Origin: Salinicola peritrichatus
GTDB taxonomy: Bacteria > Pseudomonadota > Gammaproteobacteria > Pseudomonadales > Halomonadaceae
DNA: 64,000 nt
Direction: 5' to 3'
NCBI RefSeq assembly: GCF_003206715.1
Contig: NZ_PZJU01000007.1
Location: 1 to 64,000 of the forward strand
Shown: one piece after another, positions 1 to 9,894 of the stretch
Position numbering within the stretch: position 1 is the stretch's first letter
How the letters are laid out: each line of letters opens with the position of its first letter
Translations under genes and position numbers: made by a program
The notes under the pieces: generated by a model
The model's database searches: none
Seen by the model: only the letters and a program-made list of their open reading frames with translations
Told to the model about the DNA's origin: nothing

Positions 1-138
1 GCCGCGAACCCTGGAGAAACCGTGAAGCCCAACCGCTTGCCTCGCTGCCTAACGATGCTTGATTTGTTCAATCGAATCAATCGCTTGGCTTGTCTCTCCG
101 CTGCCGTCGAGAGCCTGTCTCGTCGCCAGCGGATGCGT

Positions 139-167
139 ACTTTACGGACCCCGGCCCGACTTGGCAA
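139..167 (-). promoter_or_regulatory. Strong leftward promoter, probably of an rRNA operon
   Basis: Read on the minus strand there is TTGCCA, a 17-base spacer and TAAAGT, followed by a GC-rich discriminator, the pattern of stringently controlled rRNA P1 promoters. A-rich sequence lies upstream. No protein gene is supported in 1-258, so the transcript runs out of the window to the left. In Pseudomonas aeruginosa a 16S rRNA gene lies just downstream of the tyrosyl-tRNA synthetase gene, which supports this reading. The rRNA itself is not in the window, so the target is inferred. Confidence 0.5.
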
Positions 168-210
168 GCCCTCGCGGCAAAAAAGTTGTCCAGCCGGTCC
201 AATAGATAGC

Positions 211-234
211 AAAACGCCCGCGTAGGGCGGGCGT
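211..234 (-). terminator. Rho-independent terminator of tyrS
   Basis: ACGCCCGC and GCGGGCGT form a perfect 8-bp stem with a 5-base loop. On the minus strand the stem is followed by TTTT. It lies 25 bases past the tyrS stop codon and separates tyrS from the rRNA-type promoter. Confidence 0.85.
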
Positions 235-258
235 CATGAGAGCAATGGCGCGTGCCGG

Positions 259-1458
259 TCAGTTCAGCAAAACGCGCGCATAACGTTTCTTGCCGGCCTG
301 GATGACGTAACTGCGGCCGGTGTCGAGCATTGCGTCCTTGGCGATGACCTCTCCGTCCACCTTGACCCGACCGTTATTGAGCATGTCCTTGGCCTGGGCG
401 CTGTTGTTGGCCAGGTTGGCGCGGTTGAGCACGGCCGCGATCGGCACCCGGGGCGCACCTTCGAACTCGATCGTCACCTCCGGCAGATCCTCGGGCAACT
501 CACCATCCGCCAGTTGATTGCCGACCGACTTGTGTGCCGTCGCCGCGGCTTCTTCGCCGTGATAGCGCGCGATCAGCTCGCGGGCCAGCAGCATCTTGAT
601 GTCCCGGGGATTGGCGCCTTGCTCGATATCCTGGCGAATCGCCTCGACTTCCTCGTTGGACTTCAGCGACAGCAACTCGAAGTAACGCCACATCAGGCTG
701 TCGGGCATCGACACCAGCTTGTTGAACATCACGCCCGGCGTATCGTCGACACCGATGTAGTTGTTCAGCGACTTCGACATTTTCTGCACGCCGTCGAGTC
801 CCTCGAGCAGCGGCATGGTAATCACTACCTGCGGCTCCTGACCGAAGTGCTTCTGGATCTCGCGCCCCATCAGCAGGTTGAACTTCTGATCCGTGCCGCC
901 CAGCTCGATGTCGGCCTTCAGCGCCACCGAGTCGTAGCCCTGGACCAAGGGGTAAAGGAATTCGTGGATCGAGATCGACTGCCCCGCGCGGTAACGCTTC
1001 TCGAAATCGTCACGCTCCAGCATGCGTGCCACGGTGCTCTGCGCCGCCAGCTCGATCATGTCGGCCGCCGACATCTGGCCGAACCATTCCGCATTGAAGC
1101 GAACCTCGGTCTTGCCGGGATCGAGGATCTTGAATACCTGCTCGCGATAGGTCTGAGCGTTGGCCTTGACCTCATCCTCGGTCAGCGGCTTGCGGGTGAC
1201 GTTCTTGCCAGTGGGATCGCCGATACGCCCGGTGAAATCACCGATCAGGAAGATCACCTCGTGACCAAGGTCCTGGAACTGGCGCATCTTGGTCAACAGT
1301 ACGCTGTGGCCCAGGTGCAGGTCGGGCGCCGTGGGATCGAAACCCGCCTTGATGCGCAGTTTACGACCGGATTCGAGCTTTCTTACCAGCTCGTCTTCGA
1401 TCAGAATCTCCTGCGTGCCACGCTTAATCAACGCCAGCGCATCGGCGACCTCGGTCAT
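259..1458 (-). CDS. tyrS: Tyrosyl-tRNA synthetase
   Basis: Charges tRNA-Tyr with tyrosine in the cytoplasm. The 399-residue protein has a class I catalytic domain with the HIGH-type signature HLGH near residue 48 and KMSKS near residue 230, followed by an S4-like RNA-binding domain at the C-terminus. The frame is open further upstream, but the ATG at 1458 has a GGAGA ribosome site and gives the family's usual N-terminus and length; upstream ATGs at 1506 and 1614 lack one. The KMSKS form and size match the TyrZ-type enzyme of Pseudomonas. Divergent from anmK. Confidence 0.96.
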   Translation of the reverse strand: MTEVADALALIKRGTQEILIEDELVRKLESGRKLRIKAGFDPTAPDLHLGHSVLLTKMRQFQDLGHEVIFLIGDFTGRIGDPTGKNVTRKPLTEDEVKANAQTYREQVFKILDPGKTEVRFNAEWFGQMSAADMIELAAQSTVARMLERDDFEKRYRAGQSISIHEFLYPLVQGYDSVALKADIELGGTDQKFNLLMGREIQKHFGQEPQVVITMPLLEGLDGVQKMSKSLNNYIGVDDTPGVMFNKLVSMPDSLMWRYFELLSLKSNEEVEAIRQDIEQGANPRDIKMLLARELIARYHGEEAAATAHKSVGNQLADGELPEDLPEVTIEFEGAPRVPIAAVLNRANLANNSAQAKDMLNNGRVKVDGEVIAKDAMLDTGRSYVIQAGKKRYARVLLN

Positions 1459-1612
1459 CGTATCCGTCTCCACTACAAACGTATCGGGTTGGGGCGTCTC
1501 GTTCATTGGTTGCCAGGCGCCCAGGCAGCCATGGATGACACGCCCTGGAAAGGCGGCAATGGTAGCACGAGTCACTCGCCATCGCTGAACCTCGCCCAGC
1601 CAGGAGGAAACC

Positions 1613-2728
1613 ATGCCACTCTTCGTGGGCTTGATGTCCGGTACCAGTCTCGACGGCGTCGATGCCGCCCTGGTGGAAATCGACGACGACCCGCAACGGA
1701 TTCCTCGACTGGTGGATGCGCTCTGCCTGCCACTGGGTGCCGATCTGCGTGCGGCGCTACTCGAGCTGACCCAAGCGAGTCAGGTCGGTTTCGCCGCCCT
1801 CGGCGCCGCCGAAAGCGGGTTCTGCGACCAGCAGGCGCGGGCGGTGAAAGCGCTGCTCCAGCGCCACGACCTGAAGCCGGGCGACATCAGCGCCATCGGT
1901 AGCCATGGCCAGACCATCGAGCATGCACCCGACGCCATCCCTCCGTTTACCTGCCAGCTCGACAACCCCAGCCGGCTGGCAGAATTGACCGGCTGCCGGG
2001 TCGTCGGTGACTTCCGTCGCCGTGACATGGCCGCCGGCGGACAGGCGGCGCCGCTGGCCCCGATCTTCCACCAGGCGCTGTTCGCCGACGATGAGCGCAC
2101 CCGGCTGGTGCTCAACCTCGGCGGCATCGCCAACCTGACACGACTTGCCCCCAGGAATGCGCCACGGCCGGTGCTCGGCTTCGATACCGGCCCGGCGAAC
2201 CTGCTGATCGATGCCTGGCATAGCCGCCATCGCAATGGCCCAGTGGACGAGAACGGCAGCTGGGCCGCCAGCGGACGTGTCGATGGCGCCCTGCTCGAGC
2301 GCCTGCTCGACGACCCCTACTTCGCCGCGCCGCCGCCCAAGAGCACCGGACGCGAACGCTTCCATCTCGACTGGGTCGCCTCCCGCCTGACGGGGCGGGA
2401 AGCCGCGGCCGATGTTCAAGCCACCCTGGCCGAATTGACGGCAGCCAGCGTCGCCCGCGCCGCGGCACCGTTCATCGATGCGGGAAACACCGACCTGATC
2501 GTCTGCGGCGGCGGCGCACGCAACGCCTATCTCATGCAGCGCCTCGCCACTCGCTTGCCCGGGGTATCGATGCTCGCCTGCGAGGATTTCGGCTGGTCGG
2601 CCGACTGGCTGGAAGCCGGCGCCTTTGCCTGGCTGGCGTGGCGCCGCCTGCGAGGATTGCCGGGCAACCTGCCCGAGGTGACCGGCGCCCGCGGCCCGCG
2701 CGTGCTGGGTGGCGTCTATGCGCCGTGA
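1613..2728 (+). CDS. anmK: Anhydro-N-acetylmuramic acid kinase
   Basis: Phosphorylates and opens 1,6-anhydro-MurNAc released during cell-wall turnover, giving MurNAc-6-phosphate for recycling. The 371-residue protein starts with [14 protein letters not shown], the family's N-terminal ATP-binding signature, and has the GFDTGPAN and CGGGARN motifs typical of this ASKHA-fold kinase. A full AGGAGG ribosome site precedes the ATG. The gene ends 5 bases before the end of convergent pilU, with no terminator hairpin between them. Confidence 0.96.
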   Translation: MPLFVGLMSGTSLDGVDAALVEIDDDPQRIPRLVDALCLPLGADLRAALLELTQASQVGFAALGAAESGFCDQQARAVKALLQRHDLKPGDISAIGSHGQTIEHAPDAIPPFTCQLDNPSRLAELTGCRVVGDFRRRDMAAGGQAAPLAPIFHQALFADDERTRLVLNLGGIANLTRLAPRNAPRPVLGFDTGPANLLIDAWHSRHRNGPVDENGSWAASGRVDGALLERLLDDPYFAAPPPKSTGRERFHLDWVASRLTGREAAADVQATLAELTAASVARAAAPFIDAGNTDLIVCGGGARNAYLMQRLATRLPGVSMLACEDFGWSADWLEAGAFAWLAWRRLRGLPGNLPEVTGARGPRVLGGVYAP

Positions 2729-2733
2729 ACCGG

Positions 2734-3867
2734 CTAGTCGTCGTCGAGCAGCGTGAATGCATCGCCGGCGCCGGTGTCGCCGGCCTTGGCGCGCTGCTCA
2801 CCATACTTGATCAACATGCGCAGATCGTTGGCCGAGTCGGCATGTGACAGCGCGACGCCCTCACTGATGCACCCCCGGCGGAACAGCGCGTAGAGCGCTT
2901 GATCGAAGGTCTGCATGCCCTGCTCATGGGAGCGGCGCATGAGGTCCTTGAGTTCGCCGACCTCGCCGCGCCGGATCAATTCGCTGATCAGTGGCGATTT
3001 GAGCAGAATTTCGGTCGCCACGCAGCGCCCGACGCCATCCTGGCGCGGCAGTAACTGCTGGGCGACCACGGCGCGCAAATTGAGGGATAGGTCCATCCAC
3101 ACCTGCTCGTGACGCGTCGGTGGAAACAGGCTGAGAATGCGCTCGATCGCTTGATCGGCGCTGTTGGCATGGAAGGTGGCCAGACAGAGATGCCCGGTTT
3201 CGGCGAAGCTGAGCGCCAGCTCCATGGTGTCGCGGCTGCGAATCTCGCCGATCACGATCACGTCCGGCGCCTGGCGCAGGGCGTTTTTCAACGCCACCTC
3301 GTAGGACTCGGTATCGATCCCCACTTCGCGCTGATTGATGATCGCGCGCCGGTGCGGATGCATGTACTCGATCGGATCCTCGATACAGATGATATGGCCG
3401 CCGGTCGTGCGGTTGCGGTGCTGGATCATCGACGCCAGCGTCGTCGACTTGCCGCTTCCGGTCCCGCCCACGATCAACACCAGGCCACGACGGATGGAGG
3501 CCAGCGTGGCGACGACATCCGGCAACCCCAGGGTTTCGAGATCGGGGATGTCGAAGGCGATGCGCCGCACCACCATTGCCGGCTGGCTGCGCTGAAAGAA
3601 GGCGCTGATACGAAATCGTCCCTTGCCGCTCAAACTCAAGGCGAAGTTGGCTTCATGCTGTTCCTCGAACGCCTCGCGGCGGCCGTGCGGCAACGTGGCC
3701 GCCACCAGTTCTCGGACCTGATCGGGCTGCAGCGGTACATCGCCGAGCGCCACGAGCTTGCCATCGAGCTTGAGACAAGGCGGCGCACCGGTGGAGATCA
3801 GCAGATCCGATGCCTGCTTGGCCAGCATGATATCGAGCAGTTGTTCGAACCATTGGGACGGGGTCAT
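2734..3867 (-). CDS. pilU: Type IV pilus twitching ATPase PilU
   Basis: Accessory retraction ATPase of type IV pili, working with PilT at the inner-membrane base. The 377 residues contain Walker A GGTGSGKSTTLA, the Asp-box/Walker B region (DVIVIGEIRSRDTMELAL) and the His-box segment ATFHANSADQA. The second of the two tandem pilT-like genes is usually PilU, and the protein keeps a PilU-like N-terminus (MTPSQWFEQLLDIM). ATG 3867 was chosen because AGGA precedes it; the upstream extension looks non-coding. Follows pilT by 46 bases, presumably in one transcript. Confidence 0.92.
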   Translation of the reverse strand: MTPSQWFEQLLDIMLAKQASDLLISTGAPPCLKLDGKLVALGDVPLQPDQVRELVAATLPHGRREAFEEQHEANFALSLSGKGRFRISAFFQRSQPAMVVRRIAFDIPDLETLGLPDVVATLASIRRGLVLIVGGTGSGKSTTLASMIQHRNRTTGGHIICIEDPIEYMHPHRRAIINQREVGIDTESYEVALKNALRQAPDVIVIGEIRSRDTMELALSFAETGHLCLATFHANSADQAIERILSLFPPTRHEQVWMDLSLNLRAVVAQQLLPRQDGVGRCVATEILLKSPLISELIRRGEVGELKDLMRRSHEQGMQTFDQALYALFRRGCISEGVALSHADSANDLRMLIKYGEQRAKAGDTGAGDAFTLLDDD

Positions 3868-3913
3868 AACGATTCCTGGGGCCTCGTTCTGGGAGCGCGG
3901 CGCATGGACTGGG

Positions 3914-4948
3914 CTAGCTTTCGATTCCGACACGCGCTTTGGCATGCGCTTCCTGGCGGGTCACCACACCATCGGCAACCAGGCGCGACAGCGCGGCATC
4001 CAAGGTCTGCATACCCAGGTTGCCGCCAGTCTGGATCGCCGAATACATCTGCGCCACCTTGCCTTCGCGAATCAGGTTGCGGATCGCCGACGTGGCCACC
4101 AGGATCTCGTGAGCCGCAACGCGCCCCCCTCCGTCACGCTTGAGAAGCGTCTGCGAAATCACTGCCTGCAGGGACTCGGACAGCATTGAACGCACCATGC
4201 CCTTTTCGTCTCCCGGAAACACATCAATGATGCGGTCGATGGTCTTGGCCGCCGAGGTGGTGTGTAGGGTACCGAAGACCAGATGGCCGGTCTCGGCCGC
4301 GGTCAGCGCCAGACGAATCGTTTCCAGATCACGCAGTTCGCCGACCAGAATCACGTCCGGGTCCTCGCGCAGGGCCGAGCGCAACGCCGGCGCGAAGCCT
4401 TTGGTATCGCGATGGACCTCGCGTTGATTGATCAGGCAGCGCTTGCTCTGATGGATGAATTCGATCGGATCCTCGATGGTCAGGATATGTTCCTGGCGAT
4501 TACTGTTGATGTAGTCGATCATTGCCGCCAGCGTCGTGCTCTTGCCCGAGCCGGTCGGCCCGGTGACCAGCACCAGCCCGCGCGGCAGCATCGACAGACG
4601 CCGGAAGACGTCGCCCAGGCCCAGATCGTCGACCGACAACACCTTGTTCGGGATCGTACGAAACACCGCCCCGGCGCCACGGCTCTGAGTGAAGGCGTTG
4701 ACGCGGAAACGGGCAACGCCAGCCACCTCGAAGGAGAAGTCGGTTTCCAGTTCGGCCTCGAAGTCGCGCCGCTGGCGATCATTCATGACATCGTAGACCA
4801 GACGTTTGACCTGGCTATCGTCGAGTGCCGGCACGTTGAGCCGGCGCATGTCGCCATCGACGCGAATCATCGGCGGCAGCCCGGCGGAAAGATGCAGGTC
4901 TGAGGCGTCTTGCTTTGCCGAAAACGCCAGCAGTTCGGTAATATCCAT
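3914..4948 (-). CDS. pilT: Type IV pilus retraction ATPase PilT
   Basis: Hexameric ATPase that depolymerises type IV pili and powers twitching. The 344-residue protein begins MDITELLAFSAKQDASDLHL, the usual PilT N-terminus, then Walker A GPTGSGKSTTLA, AIRNLIREGK (the conserved AIRNLIRE motif of PilT) and the His-box GTLHTTSA. AIRNLIRE is weaker in the downstream partner, which supports the PilT/PilU assignment. No other pilus genes are in the window. Divergent from yggS with about 40 bases between the start codons. Confidence 0.96.
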   Translation of the reverse strand: MDITELLAFSAKQDASDLHLSAGLPPMIRVDGDMRRLNVPALDDSQVKRLVYDVMNDRQRRDFEAELETDFSFEVAGVARFRVNAFTQSRGAGAVFRTIPNKVLSVDDLGLGDVFRRLSMLPRGLVLVTGPTGSGKSTTLAAMIDYINSNRQEHILTIEDPIEFIHQSKRCLINQREVHRDTKGFAPALRSALREDPDVILVGELRDLETIRLALTAAETGHLVFGTLHTTSAAKTIDRIIDVFPGDEKGMVRSMLSESLQAVISQTLLKRDGGGRVAAHEILVATSAIRNLIREGKVAQMYSAIQTGGNLGMQTLDAALSRLVADGVVTRQEAHAKARVGIES

Positions 4949-4987
4949 GGTTTTTGTTCTATCCCCTGCGTAAGGTCGCTACCCAGT

Positions 4988-5698
4988 ATGCCAGATGCAT
5001 CGGTGTCCGAGTCTCTCCATTCCGCCCGCCAGCGGCTTCAGGCGGCACTGGCGGCGGCCGGTCGCGCGGCGGATGCGGCCACCCTGCTCGCGGTCAGCAA
5101 GACCAAGCCGGCAGACATGCTGCGACAGGCCTATCATGCCGGTCAACGCGCTTTTGGCGAGAACTACCTGCAGGAAGCGCTGGAGAAACAGCAGGCGTTG
5201 GCCGATCTGGCTGGCATCGAGTGGCATTTCATCGGCGCCTTGCAGTCGAACAAGACCCGCGACGTCGCCGAGCATTTCGACTGGGTACATAGCGTCGATC
5301 GCGAAAAGATCGCCCGGCGCCTTGCCGACCAGCGGCCGCCAACGCTGGCGCCACTCAACGTCTGCCTGCAACTCAACGTGAGTGGCGAAGCGAGCAAGGC
5401 GGGCGTGAGCGTCGATGCCCTGCCGGCGCTGGCCGAGGCGCTGCTGCAGTTACCCAATCTGCGCCTGCGCGGGCTGATGGCACTGCCTGCGCCCAGCGAC
5501 GATCCGCAGCAGCAGCGCCACGCTTTTCGCCAGGTCGCCGACGCGCTGGCCGAATTGCAGCGGCGCTTCCCCGACGCGCCCCTGGACACGCTTTCAATGG
5601 GCATGAGCAACGATCTGGAAGCCGCCGTCCTGGAGGGCGCCACCATCGTTCGCCTGGGTACCGCCATCTTCGGCAGCCGCCCTCCTTTCAGAAGCTGA
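4988..5698 (+). CDS. yggS: YggS family PLP homeostasis protein
   Basis: PLP-binding protein (PROSC/PLPHP family) that buffers pyridoxal phosphate and affects amino-acid pools. It has no established catalytic activity. The 236 residues form a single alanine-racemase-like barrel; the PLP lysine lies in AVSKTKPA near residue 35, and the phosphate-binding MGMSNDLEAA motif is near the C-terminus. ATG 4988 gives the family length. First gene of a yggS-proC-yggT cluster conserved across gammaproteobacteria. A 10-base tandem duplication (AGAAGCTGAC twice) overlaps its stop codon. Confidence 0.94.
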   Translation: MPDASVSESLHSARQRLQAALAAAGRAADAATLLAVSKTKPADMLRQAYHAGQRAFGENYLQEALEKQQALADLAGIEWHFIGALQSNKTRDVAEHFDWVHSVDREKIARRLADQRPPTLAPLNVCLQLNVSGEASKAGVSVDALPALAEALLQLPNLRLRGLMALPAPSDDPQQQRHAFRQVADALAELQRRFPDAPLDTLSMGMSNDLEAAVLEGATIVRLGTAIFGSRPPFRS

Positions 5699-5764
5699 CA
5701 GAAGCTGACGGTATCGATGCCCGCCTCTTCCTAGACCGACAGGACTACTCTCAAGGACTCTGCC

Positions 5765-6604
5765 ATGACCGACTCGCCCCAACCCAGCCATATCGCCTTT
5801 ATCGGCGCCGGCAACATGGCCAGCGCCATCTTCGGTGGCATGCTCGGCAGCGGTTACCCCGCCGAGGCCATCGTCGCCACGTCGCGTAGCCAGGAAAAAC
5901 GCGACGCCATCAGCCAGCGTTACGGCATCCGCACAATGCAGGACAATCTGGCCGCGATCGAAGAGGCCGATGTCGTGGTGCTGGCGGTCAAGCCGCAGAT
6001 GATGCGCGACCTCTGCCTGTCGCTACGCGAATCCGTCCAGGCGCGTCGCCCACTCATCGTCTCGGTGGCGGCCGGGCTCGACGTCGCGACGCTGGATCGC
6101 TGGCTGGGCGGCGGTCTGGCCCTGATCCGTTGCATGCCCAATACGCCCTCGCTGGTCGGTGCGGGCGCCAGTGGCCTTTACGCCAACGATCGGGTCAGCG
6201 ATGCTCAGCGCCGCCTCGCCACCGAACTGCTGGAATCGGTAGGCTTGGTCGAATGGGTCGAGCAGGAAGCCCAGATCGAGGCCGTCACCGCCATTTCCGG
6301 CAGCGGCCCGGCCTACTTCTTCCTGTTCATGGAGTCGCTGGAAGCGGCCGGCGTCGAACTGGGCCTGTCTGCCGAGAGCGCTCGCCGGCTGGCGTTGCAG
6401 ACCGCCTTCGGCGCCGCCAAGATGGCGCGGGAGAGCGAATTCGATCCCGCCGAACTGCGCCGGCGCGTCACGTCACCCAATGGCACCACCGAGCGTGCGA
6501 TCCAGACATTCGAGGAAGCGGGCCTGGCGGATATCGTGGGTCGCGCCACTCGAGCCTGCGCCGAACGCGCCCGCGAACTGTCGCGCGAGCTCTCGGGGGA
6601 GTGA
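5765..6604 (+). CDS. proC: Pyrroline-5-carboxylate reductase
   Basis: Last step of proline synthesis: NAD(P)H-dependent reduction of pyrroline-5-carboxylate. The 279-residue protein has the Rossmann dinucleotide motif IAFIGAGNMASAI at the N-terminus, the CMPNTPSLVGAGASGLY segment, and ISGSGPAYFFLFME with the substrate-binding helix. AAGGA precedes the ATG. Proline is also a compatible solute, but nothing here shows osmotic control. Lies 66 bases after yggS and 54 before yggT, probably one operon. Confidence 0.97.
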   Translation: MTDSPQPSHIAFIGAGNMASAIFGGMLGSGYPAEAIVATSRSQEKRDAISQRYGIRTMQDNLAAIEEADVVVLAVKPQMMRDLCLSLRESVQARRPLIVSVAAGLDVATLDRWLGGGLALIRCMPNTPSLVGAGASGLYANDRVSDAQRRLATELLESVGLVEWVEQEAQIEAVTAISGSGPAYFFLFMESLEAAGVELGLSAESARRLALQTAFGAAKMARESEFDPAELRRRVTSPNGTTERAIQTFEEAGLADIVGRATRACAERARELSRELSGE

Positions 6605-6658
6605 AACAAGAATTGAACCGAGTCGGAATGGAACTCGCCGAATCACTAGGAGAAAGTC

Positions 6659-7249
6659 ATGGGCAGTAATCTCGGAAGCGCCGGCCTGATGCTGGTCAAC
6701 ACGCTGGTCAACATCTATCTGTTTGTGCTGATGCTGCGCTTTTTGCTGCAATTTTCGCAGGCGGACTACTACAACCCCATGAGCCAGGGGATCGTCAAGG
6801 CAACGCAGCCAGTCGTCGCGCCGATCCAGAAGTTTCTGCGCCCCGTCGGCCGTATCGATATCGCCACGCTGTTCGTCGGTTTTCTGCTCAAGGTCATCGT
6901 GATCATCGCCATCTTCCAGTTCGCCGGATTCGGCATGCCGCCGCTGCAGGGCATCCTGCTCGCCGCCATCGCCGGCGTGCTCAACGCCATTCTCAAGATC
7001 TACTTCTTCGCGCTGATCATCATGATCATCCTGAGCTGGGTAGCACCGCAGGCGAGTCATCCCGGAGCGCTGCTGGTAATGCAGATCGTCGAGCCGATCA
7101 TGGCGCCGGTGCGCCGGGTAATCCCACCGTTGGGCATGATCGACCTGTCGCCGATCGTGGTGTTCATCGCCATCAATCTGCTCGATAGCATCGTGGTCGG
7201 CTCGCTGGCCCGTGCCGCCGGCCTGCCCGGGGCGCTGGTCGGTTTCTGA
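6659..7249 (+). CDS. yggT: YggT family integral membrane protein
   Basis: Inner-membrane protein of the YGGT family (PF02325). The 196 residues contain two copies of the YGGT domain, each with two hydrophobic segments: roughly residues 8-28 and 68-100, then 112-130 and 170-190. Typical repeat motifs are RFLLQFSQADYYNP and ILSWVAPQASHP. An AGGAGAAAG ribosome site precedes the ATG. The exact function is not settled; links to osmotic shock tolerance and cell-envelope assembly have been proposed for the family. Third gene after yggS and proC. Confidence 0.9.
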   Translation: MGSNLGSAGLMLVNTLVNIYLFVLMLRFLLQFSQADYYNPMSQGIVKATQPVVAPIQKFLRPVGRIDIATLFVGFLLKVIVIIAIFQFAGFGMPPLQGILLAAIAGVLNAILKIYFFALIIMIILSWVAPQASHPGALLVMQIVEPIMAPVRRVIPPLGMIDLSPIVVFIAINLLDSIVVGSLARAAGLPGALVGF

Positions 7250-7260
7250 GCACGCACAGC

Positions 7261-7286
7261 CGCCGCGGGAGTCGACTCCTGCGGCG
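7261..7286. repeat. Palindrome between yggT and metX
   Basis: A 26-base palindrome with no loop: left arm CGCCGCGGGAGTC, right arm GACTCCTGCGGCG, with one G-T type mismatch. It sits 11 bases after the yggT stop and 65 bases before metX. There is no T-run after it on either strand, so it is not a standard terminator; it could protect the yggT mRNA end or be an operator. No SAM-riboswitch elements are seen before metX. Confidence 0.55.
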
Positions 7287-7350
7287 TTCGGGGTATCCTG
7301 CCGCCGCCCCAGGCCTTGCGCCCCCGTAGAATCTGGAGACATCCCGTTTC

Positions 7351-8508
7351 ATGTCCGCTTCCTTCCCGTCCGACTCCGTCGGTCTGGTCACACCGCAAAT
7401 CGCGACCTTCGAATCGCCGTTGGCGCTGGCCTGCGGCAAGACGCTCGAACGCTTCGAGCTGATCTACGAGACCTACGGCACGCTCAGTGCCGAGCGCAAC
7501 AACGCCGTGCTGGTCTGCCATGCGCTGTCCGGACATCATCACGCCGCCGGCTACCATAGCGCCGATGAGCGCAAGCCCGGCTGGTGGGACGCCTACATCG
7601 GCCCCGGCAAGGCGATCGACACCGACCGCTTCTTCGTCGTCTCGCTCAACAATCTGGGCGGCTGTCATGGCAGCACCGGTCCCTGCAGCCTCAACCCGGA
7701 GACCGGCCGCCAGTGGGGACCCACTTTCCCGGTGATGACGGTGGCCGACTGGGTACACAGCCAGGCACGCCTGGCCGACCGCCTCGGTATCGAGCGCTTC
7801 GCCGCCGTGGTCGGTGGCAGTCTCGGCGGCATGCAGGCGATGCAGTGGTCGATCGCCTATCCCGAACGCGTCGCCAACGTGGCGGTGATCGCCGCCACGC
7901 CCAGGCTCTCGGCGCAGAACATCGCCTTCAACGAAGTCGCCCGTCAGGCCATCCGCTCGGACCCGGATTTCCATGATGGTTGGTACGCCGAGCATGAGGC
8001 CATTCCCAAGCTGGGGCTCAAGCTGGCGCGCATGATCGGTCATATCACCTATCTCTCGGAGCATTCGATGGGCTCGCGCTTCGGTCGCGACCTGCGCAGC
8101 GATCAGCTGAACTTCGGCTACGACGTCGAGTTTCAGGTGGAGTCCTACCTGCGCCATCAGGGCGATACCTTCTCGACCCGCTTCGACGCCAATACCTACC
8201 TACTGATGACCAAGGCACTGGACTATTTCGATCCCGCCGGCCAGCACGGCGGCGACCTGGCCGCGGCGCTGGCACCGGTCGCCTGCCCTTACCTGGTGGT
8301 CAGTTTCACCACCGACTGGCGTTTCGCCCCGGCACGCTCGCGTGAACTCGTCAACGCCCTGCTGCGCGCCGGCAAGTCGGTCAGCTATGTCAACGTCGAC
8401 TCGCCTCACGGTCATGACGCCTTTCTGCTGCCCAACGACCACTACGAAGCAGTCTTCGGCAGTTTCATGCGACGCATTCACGTCGAGCTCAGCGGGGAGG
8501 CGGCCTGA
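7351..8508 (+). CDS. metX: Homoserine O-acyltransferase (MetX type)
   Basis: Activates homoserine with an acyl-CoA in the first committed step of methionine synthesis. The 385-residue alpha/beta-hydrolase has the nucleophile serine in [12 protein letters not shown] (near residue 153), the oxyanion-region motif [16 protein letters not shown], and the acid and base residues in FTTDWRF and SPHGHDAF. MetX proteins are annotated as acetyltransferases, but those of Pseudomonas paired with metW are known to use succinyl-CoA, so the acyl donor cannot be decided from sequence alone. Overlaps metW by one base (TGATG). Confidence 0.93.
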   Translation: MSASFPSDSVGLVTPQIATFESPLALACGKTLERFELIYETYGTLSAERNNAVLVCHALSGHHHAAGYHSADERKPGWWDAYIGPGKAIDTDRFFVVSLNNLGGCHGSTGPCSLNPETGRQWGPTFPVMTVADWVHSQARLADRLGIERFAAVVGGSLGGMQAMQWSIAYPERVANVAVIAATPRLSAQNIAFNEVARQAIRSDPDFHDGWYAEHEAIPKLGLKLARMIGHITYLSEHSMGSRFGRDLRSDQLNFGYDVEFQVESYLRHQGDTFSTRFDANTYLLMTKALDYFDPAGQHGGDLAAALAPVACPYLVVSFTTDWRFAPARSRELVNALLRAGKSVSYVNVDSPHGHDAFLLPNDHYEAVFGSFMRRIHVELSGEAA

Positions 8509-9104
8509 TGCGCGCGGATCTCGAACTGATCTACGACTGGGTGCCGGAACATGCCCGTATCCTCGACCTGGGCTGCGGCGACGGCACCCTGCTGGCGGCC
8601 CTGGCCAAGCACAAGAACGTCTCCGGCTACGGGCTGGAGATCGATCCCGAGGGCATCACCGCGTGTCTGGGCAAAGGGGTCAACGTGCTCGAACAGAACC
8701 TCGACGACGGGTTGGGCAATTTCGATGACGACGCCTGCGACCTGGTGATCATGACCCAAGCGCTGCAGGCATTGCGTCGCCCCGATGTCATGCTCGACGA
8801 GATGCTGCGGGTGGCGCCGGAATGCATCATCGCCTTCCCCAACTTCGCCTATTGGAAGCACCGCCTGCATCTGACCCTGCGCGGGCGCATGCCAGTGTCG
8901 CGCTCGCTGCCGCACGCCTGGTACGACACACCCAACATCCACCTGTCGACGTTTCGGGATTTCGCCAACCTGTGTCGCGACAAGGGCGTGACCATCGTCG
9001 ATCAGGCCGTTGGCAGCGCCGACCACGAGGGCCATTGGAGCTCGCGGCTGTGGCCCAATCTGTTCGGCGAAACGGCGATCTTCCGCGTGCGGCGCGGACG
9101 CTGA
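8508..9104 (+). CDS. metW: Methionine biosynthesis protein MetW
   Basis: SAM-dependent methyltransferase-fold protein that always accompanies metX in this group. Reports in proteobacteria describe it as needed for full MetX activity. The 198 residues carry the SAM-binding motif ILDLGCGDGTLLAAL near residue 20 and the late motif FPNFAYWKHR that marks the MetW family. Translation is coupled to metX through overlapping stop and start codons. It ends 28 bases before the end of convergent sfsA. Confidence 0.93.
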   Translation: MRADLELIYDWVPEHARILDLGCGDGTLLAALAKHKNVSGYGLEIDPEGITACLGKGVNVLEQNLDDGLGNFDDDACDLVIMTQALQALRRPDVMLDEMLRVAPECIIAFPNFAYWKHRLHLTLRGRMPVSRSLPHAWYDTPNIHLSTFRDFANLCRDKGVTIVDQAVGSADHEGHWSSRLWPNLFGETAIFRVRRGR

Positions 9105-9132
9105 CGGCTGTCAGGTTGGATCCGCGGAAGGC

Positions 9133-9894
9133 TCACTCGATCTCGAAAAGATCCGGCCGCCAGCGGCGTTCGAGGTCGACCGCCAGGCGGCGATCGAGCG
9201 ACAGTCCGACAGGGCGTCCCTCTACCAACGTCACCCGACAGCCATAGGCGAGAATCTCCACCCCGCGCTCGGCGACCTCGCGCAACGCCCGGGCGTAGGC
9301 CGGGTCGAGATGCGCCGCCGCGGCCACGTCGTCGATGCCGGTATGCGCCGCGCAGAACAGCAGCACGCTGCGATGGCCCTGCGCGGCCAGCTCCGCCAGC
9401 ACCGTCAGGTGTCGCCGACCGCGCTCGCTGACGGCATCGGGGAAATAGCCGTGGCCGTCGCTCTCCTTCAACGTGACCTGCTTGACCTCGACGAAGATCG
9501 TCCTGCCGGCCGCGTCCTCCAGGCGAAAGTCGAGCCGGGCGCCTTCGACCTTCGCTTCGCGCTTGAGCTGGGTGAAATCCGCCAGTTCGGGAATCGTGCC
9601 CTTTCGCAGGGCCGTTTCGACCAATGCATTGGTGCGTCCGGTATGCACCGAAACCCAGTCGACGCCGTTCATCCCGTCGGGCAGCTCGATCAGTTCCCAG
9701 GTCCAGGCCAGCTTGCGCGCCGGGTTGGTGCTCGGCGACAGCCAGACACGACAGCCCGGCACGTTGACCGCCCGCATCGAGCCGGTATTCGGACAGTGCG
9801 CCACCACTTCGCGGCCATCGTCGAGCCGGATATCGGCCAGAAACCGCTTGTAGCGTCTGAGCAGCGTGCCGGGAACCAGAGCGCCATCGATCAT
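9133..9894 (-). CDS. sfsA: Sugar fermentation stimulation protein SfsA
   Basis: SfsA-family protein with an N-terminal OB-like nucleic-acid-binding part and a C-terminal nuclease-like part carrying FVEVKQVTL, which resembles PD-(D/E)xK motifs. Typical signatures seen are AHCPNTGSM, WELIELPDGMNGVDWVSVHTGRTN (residues about 60-83) and the final DPAYARALREVAERGVE. It is 253 residues, slightly longer than the E. coli protein. The E. coli protein was linked to maltose metabolism; its biochemical role is unclear. The ATG overlaps the stop of the upstream aminotransferase (ATGA), so the two are co-translated. Confidence 0.92.
   Translation of the reverse strand: MIDGALVPGTLLRRYKRFLADIRLDDGREVVAHCPNTGSMRAVNVPGCRVWLSPSTNPARKLAWTWELIELPDGMNGVDWVSVHTGRTNALVETALRKGTIPELADFTQLKREAKVEGARLDFRLEDAAGRTIFVEVKQVTLKESDGHGYFPDAVSERGRRHLTVLAELAAQGHRSVLLFCAAHTGIDDVAAAAHLDPAYARALREVAERGVEILAYGCRVTLVEGRPVGLSLDRRLAVDLERRWRPDLFEIE

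Noticed and set aside
7250-7350. SAM riboswitch before metX
   Set aside because: Only a loop-less palindrome is present; none of the conserved riboswitch helices or core sequence was found.
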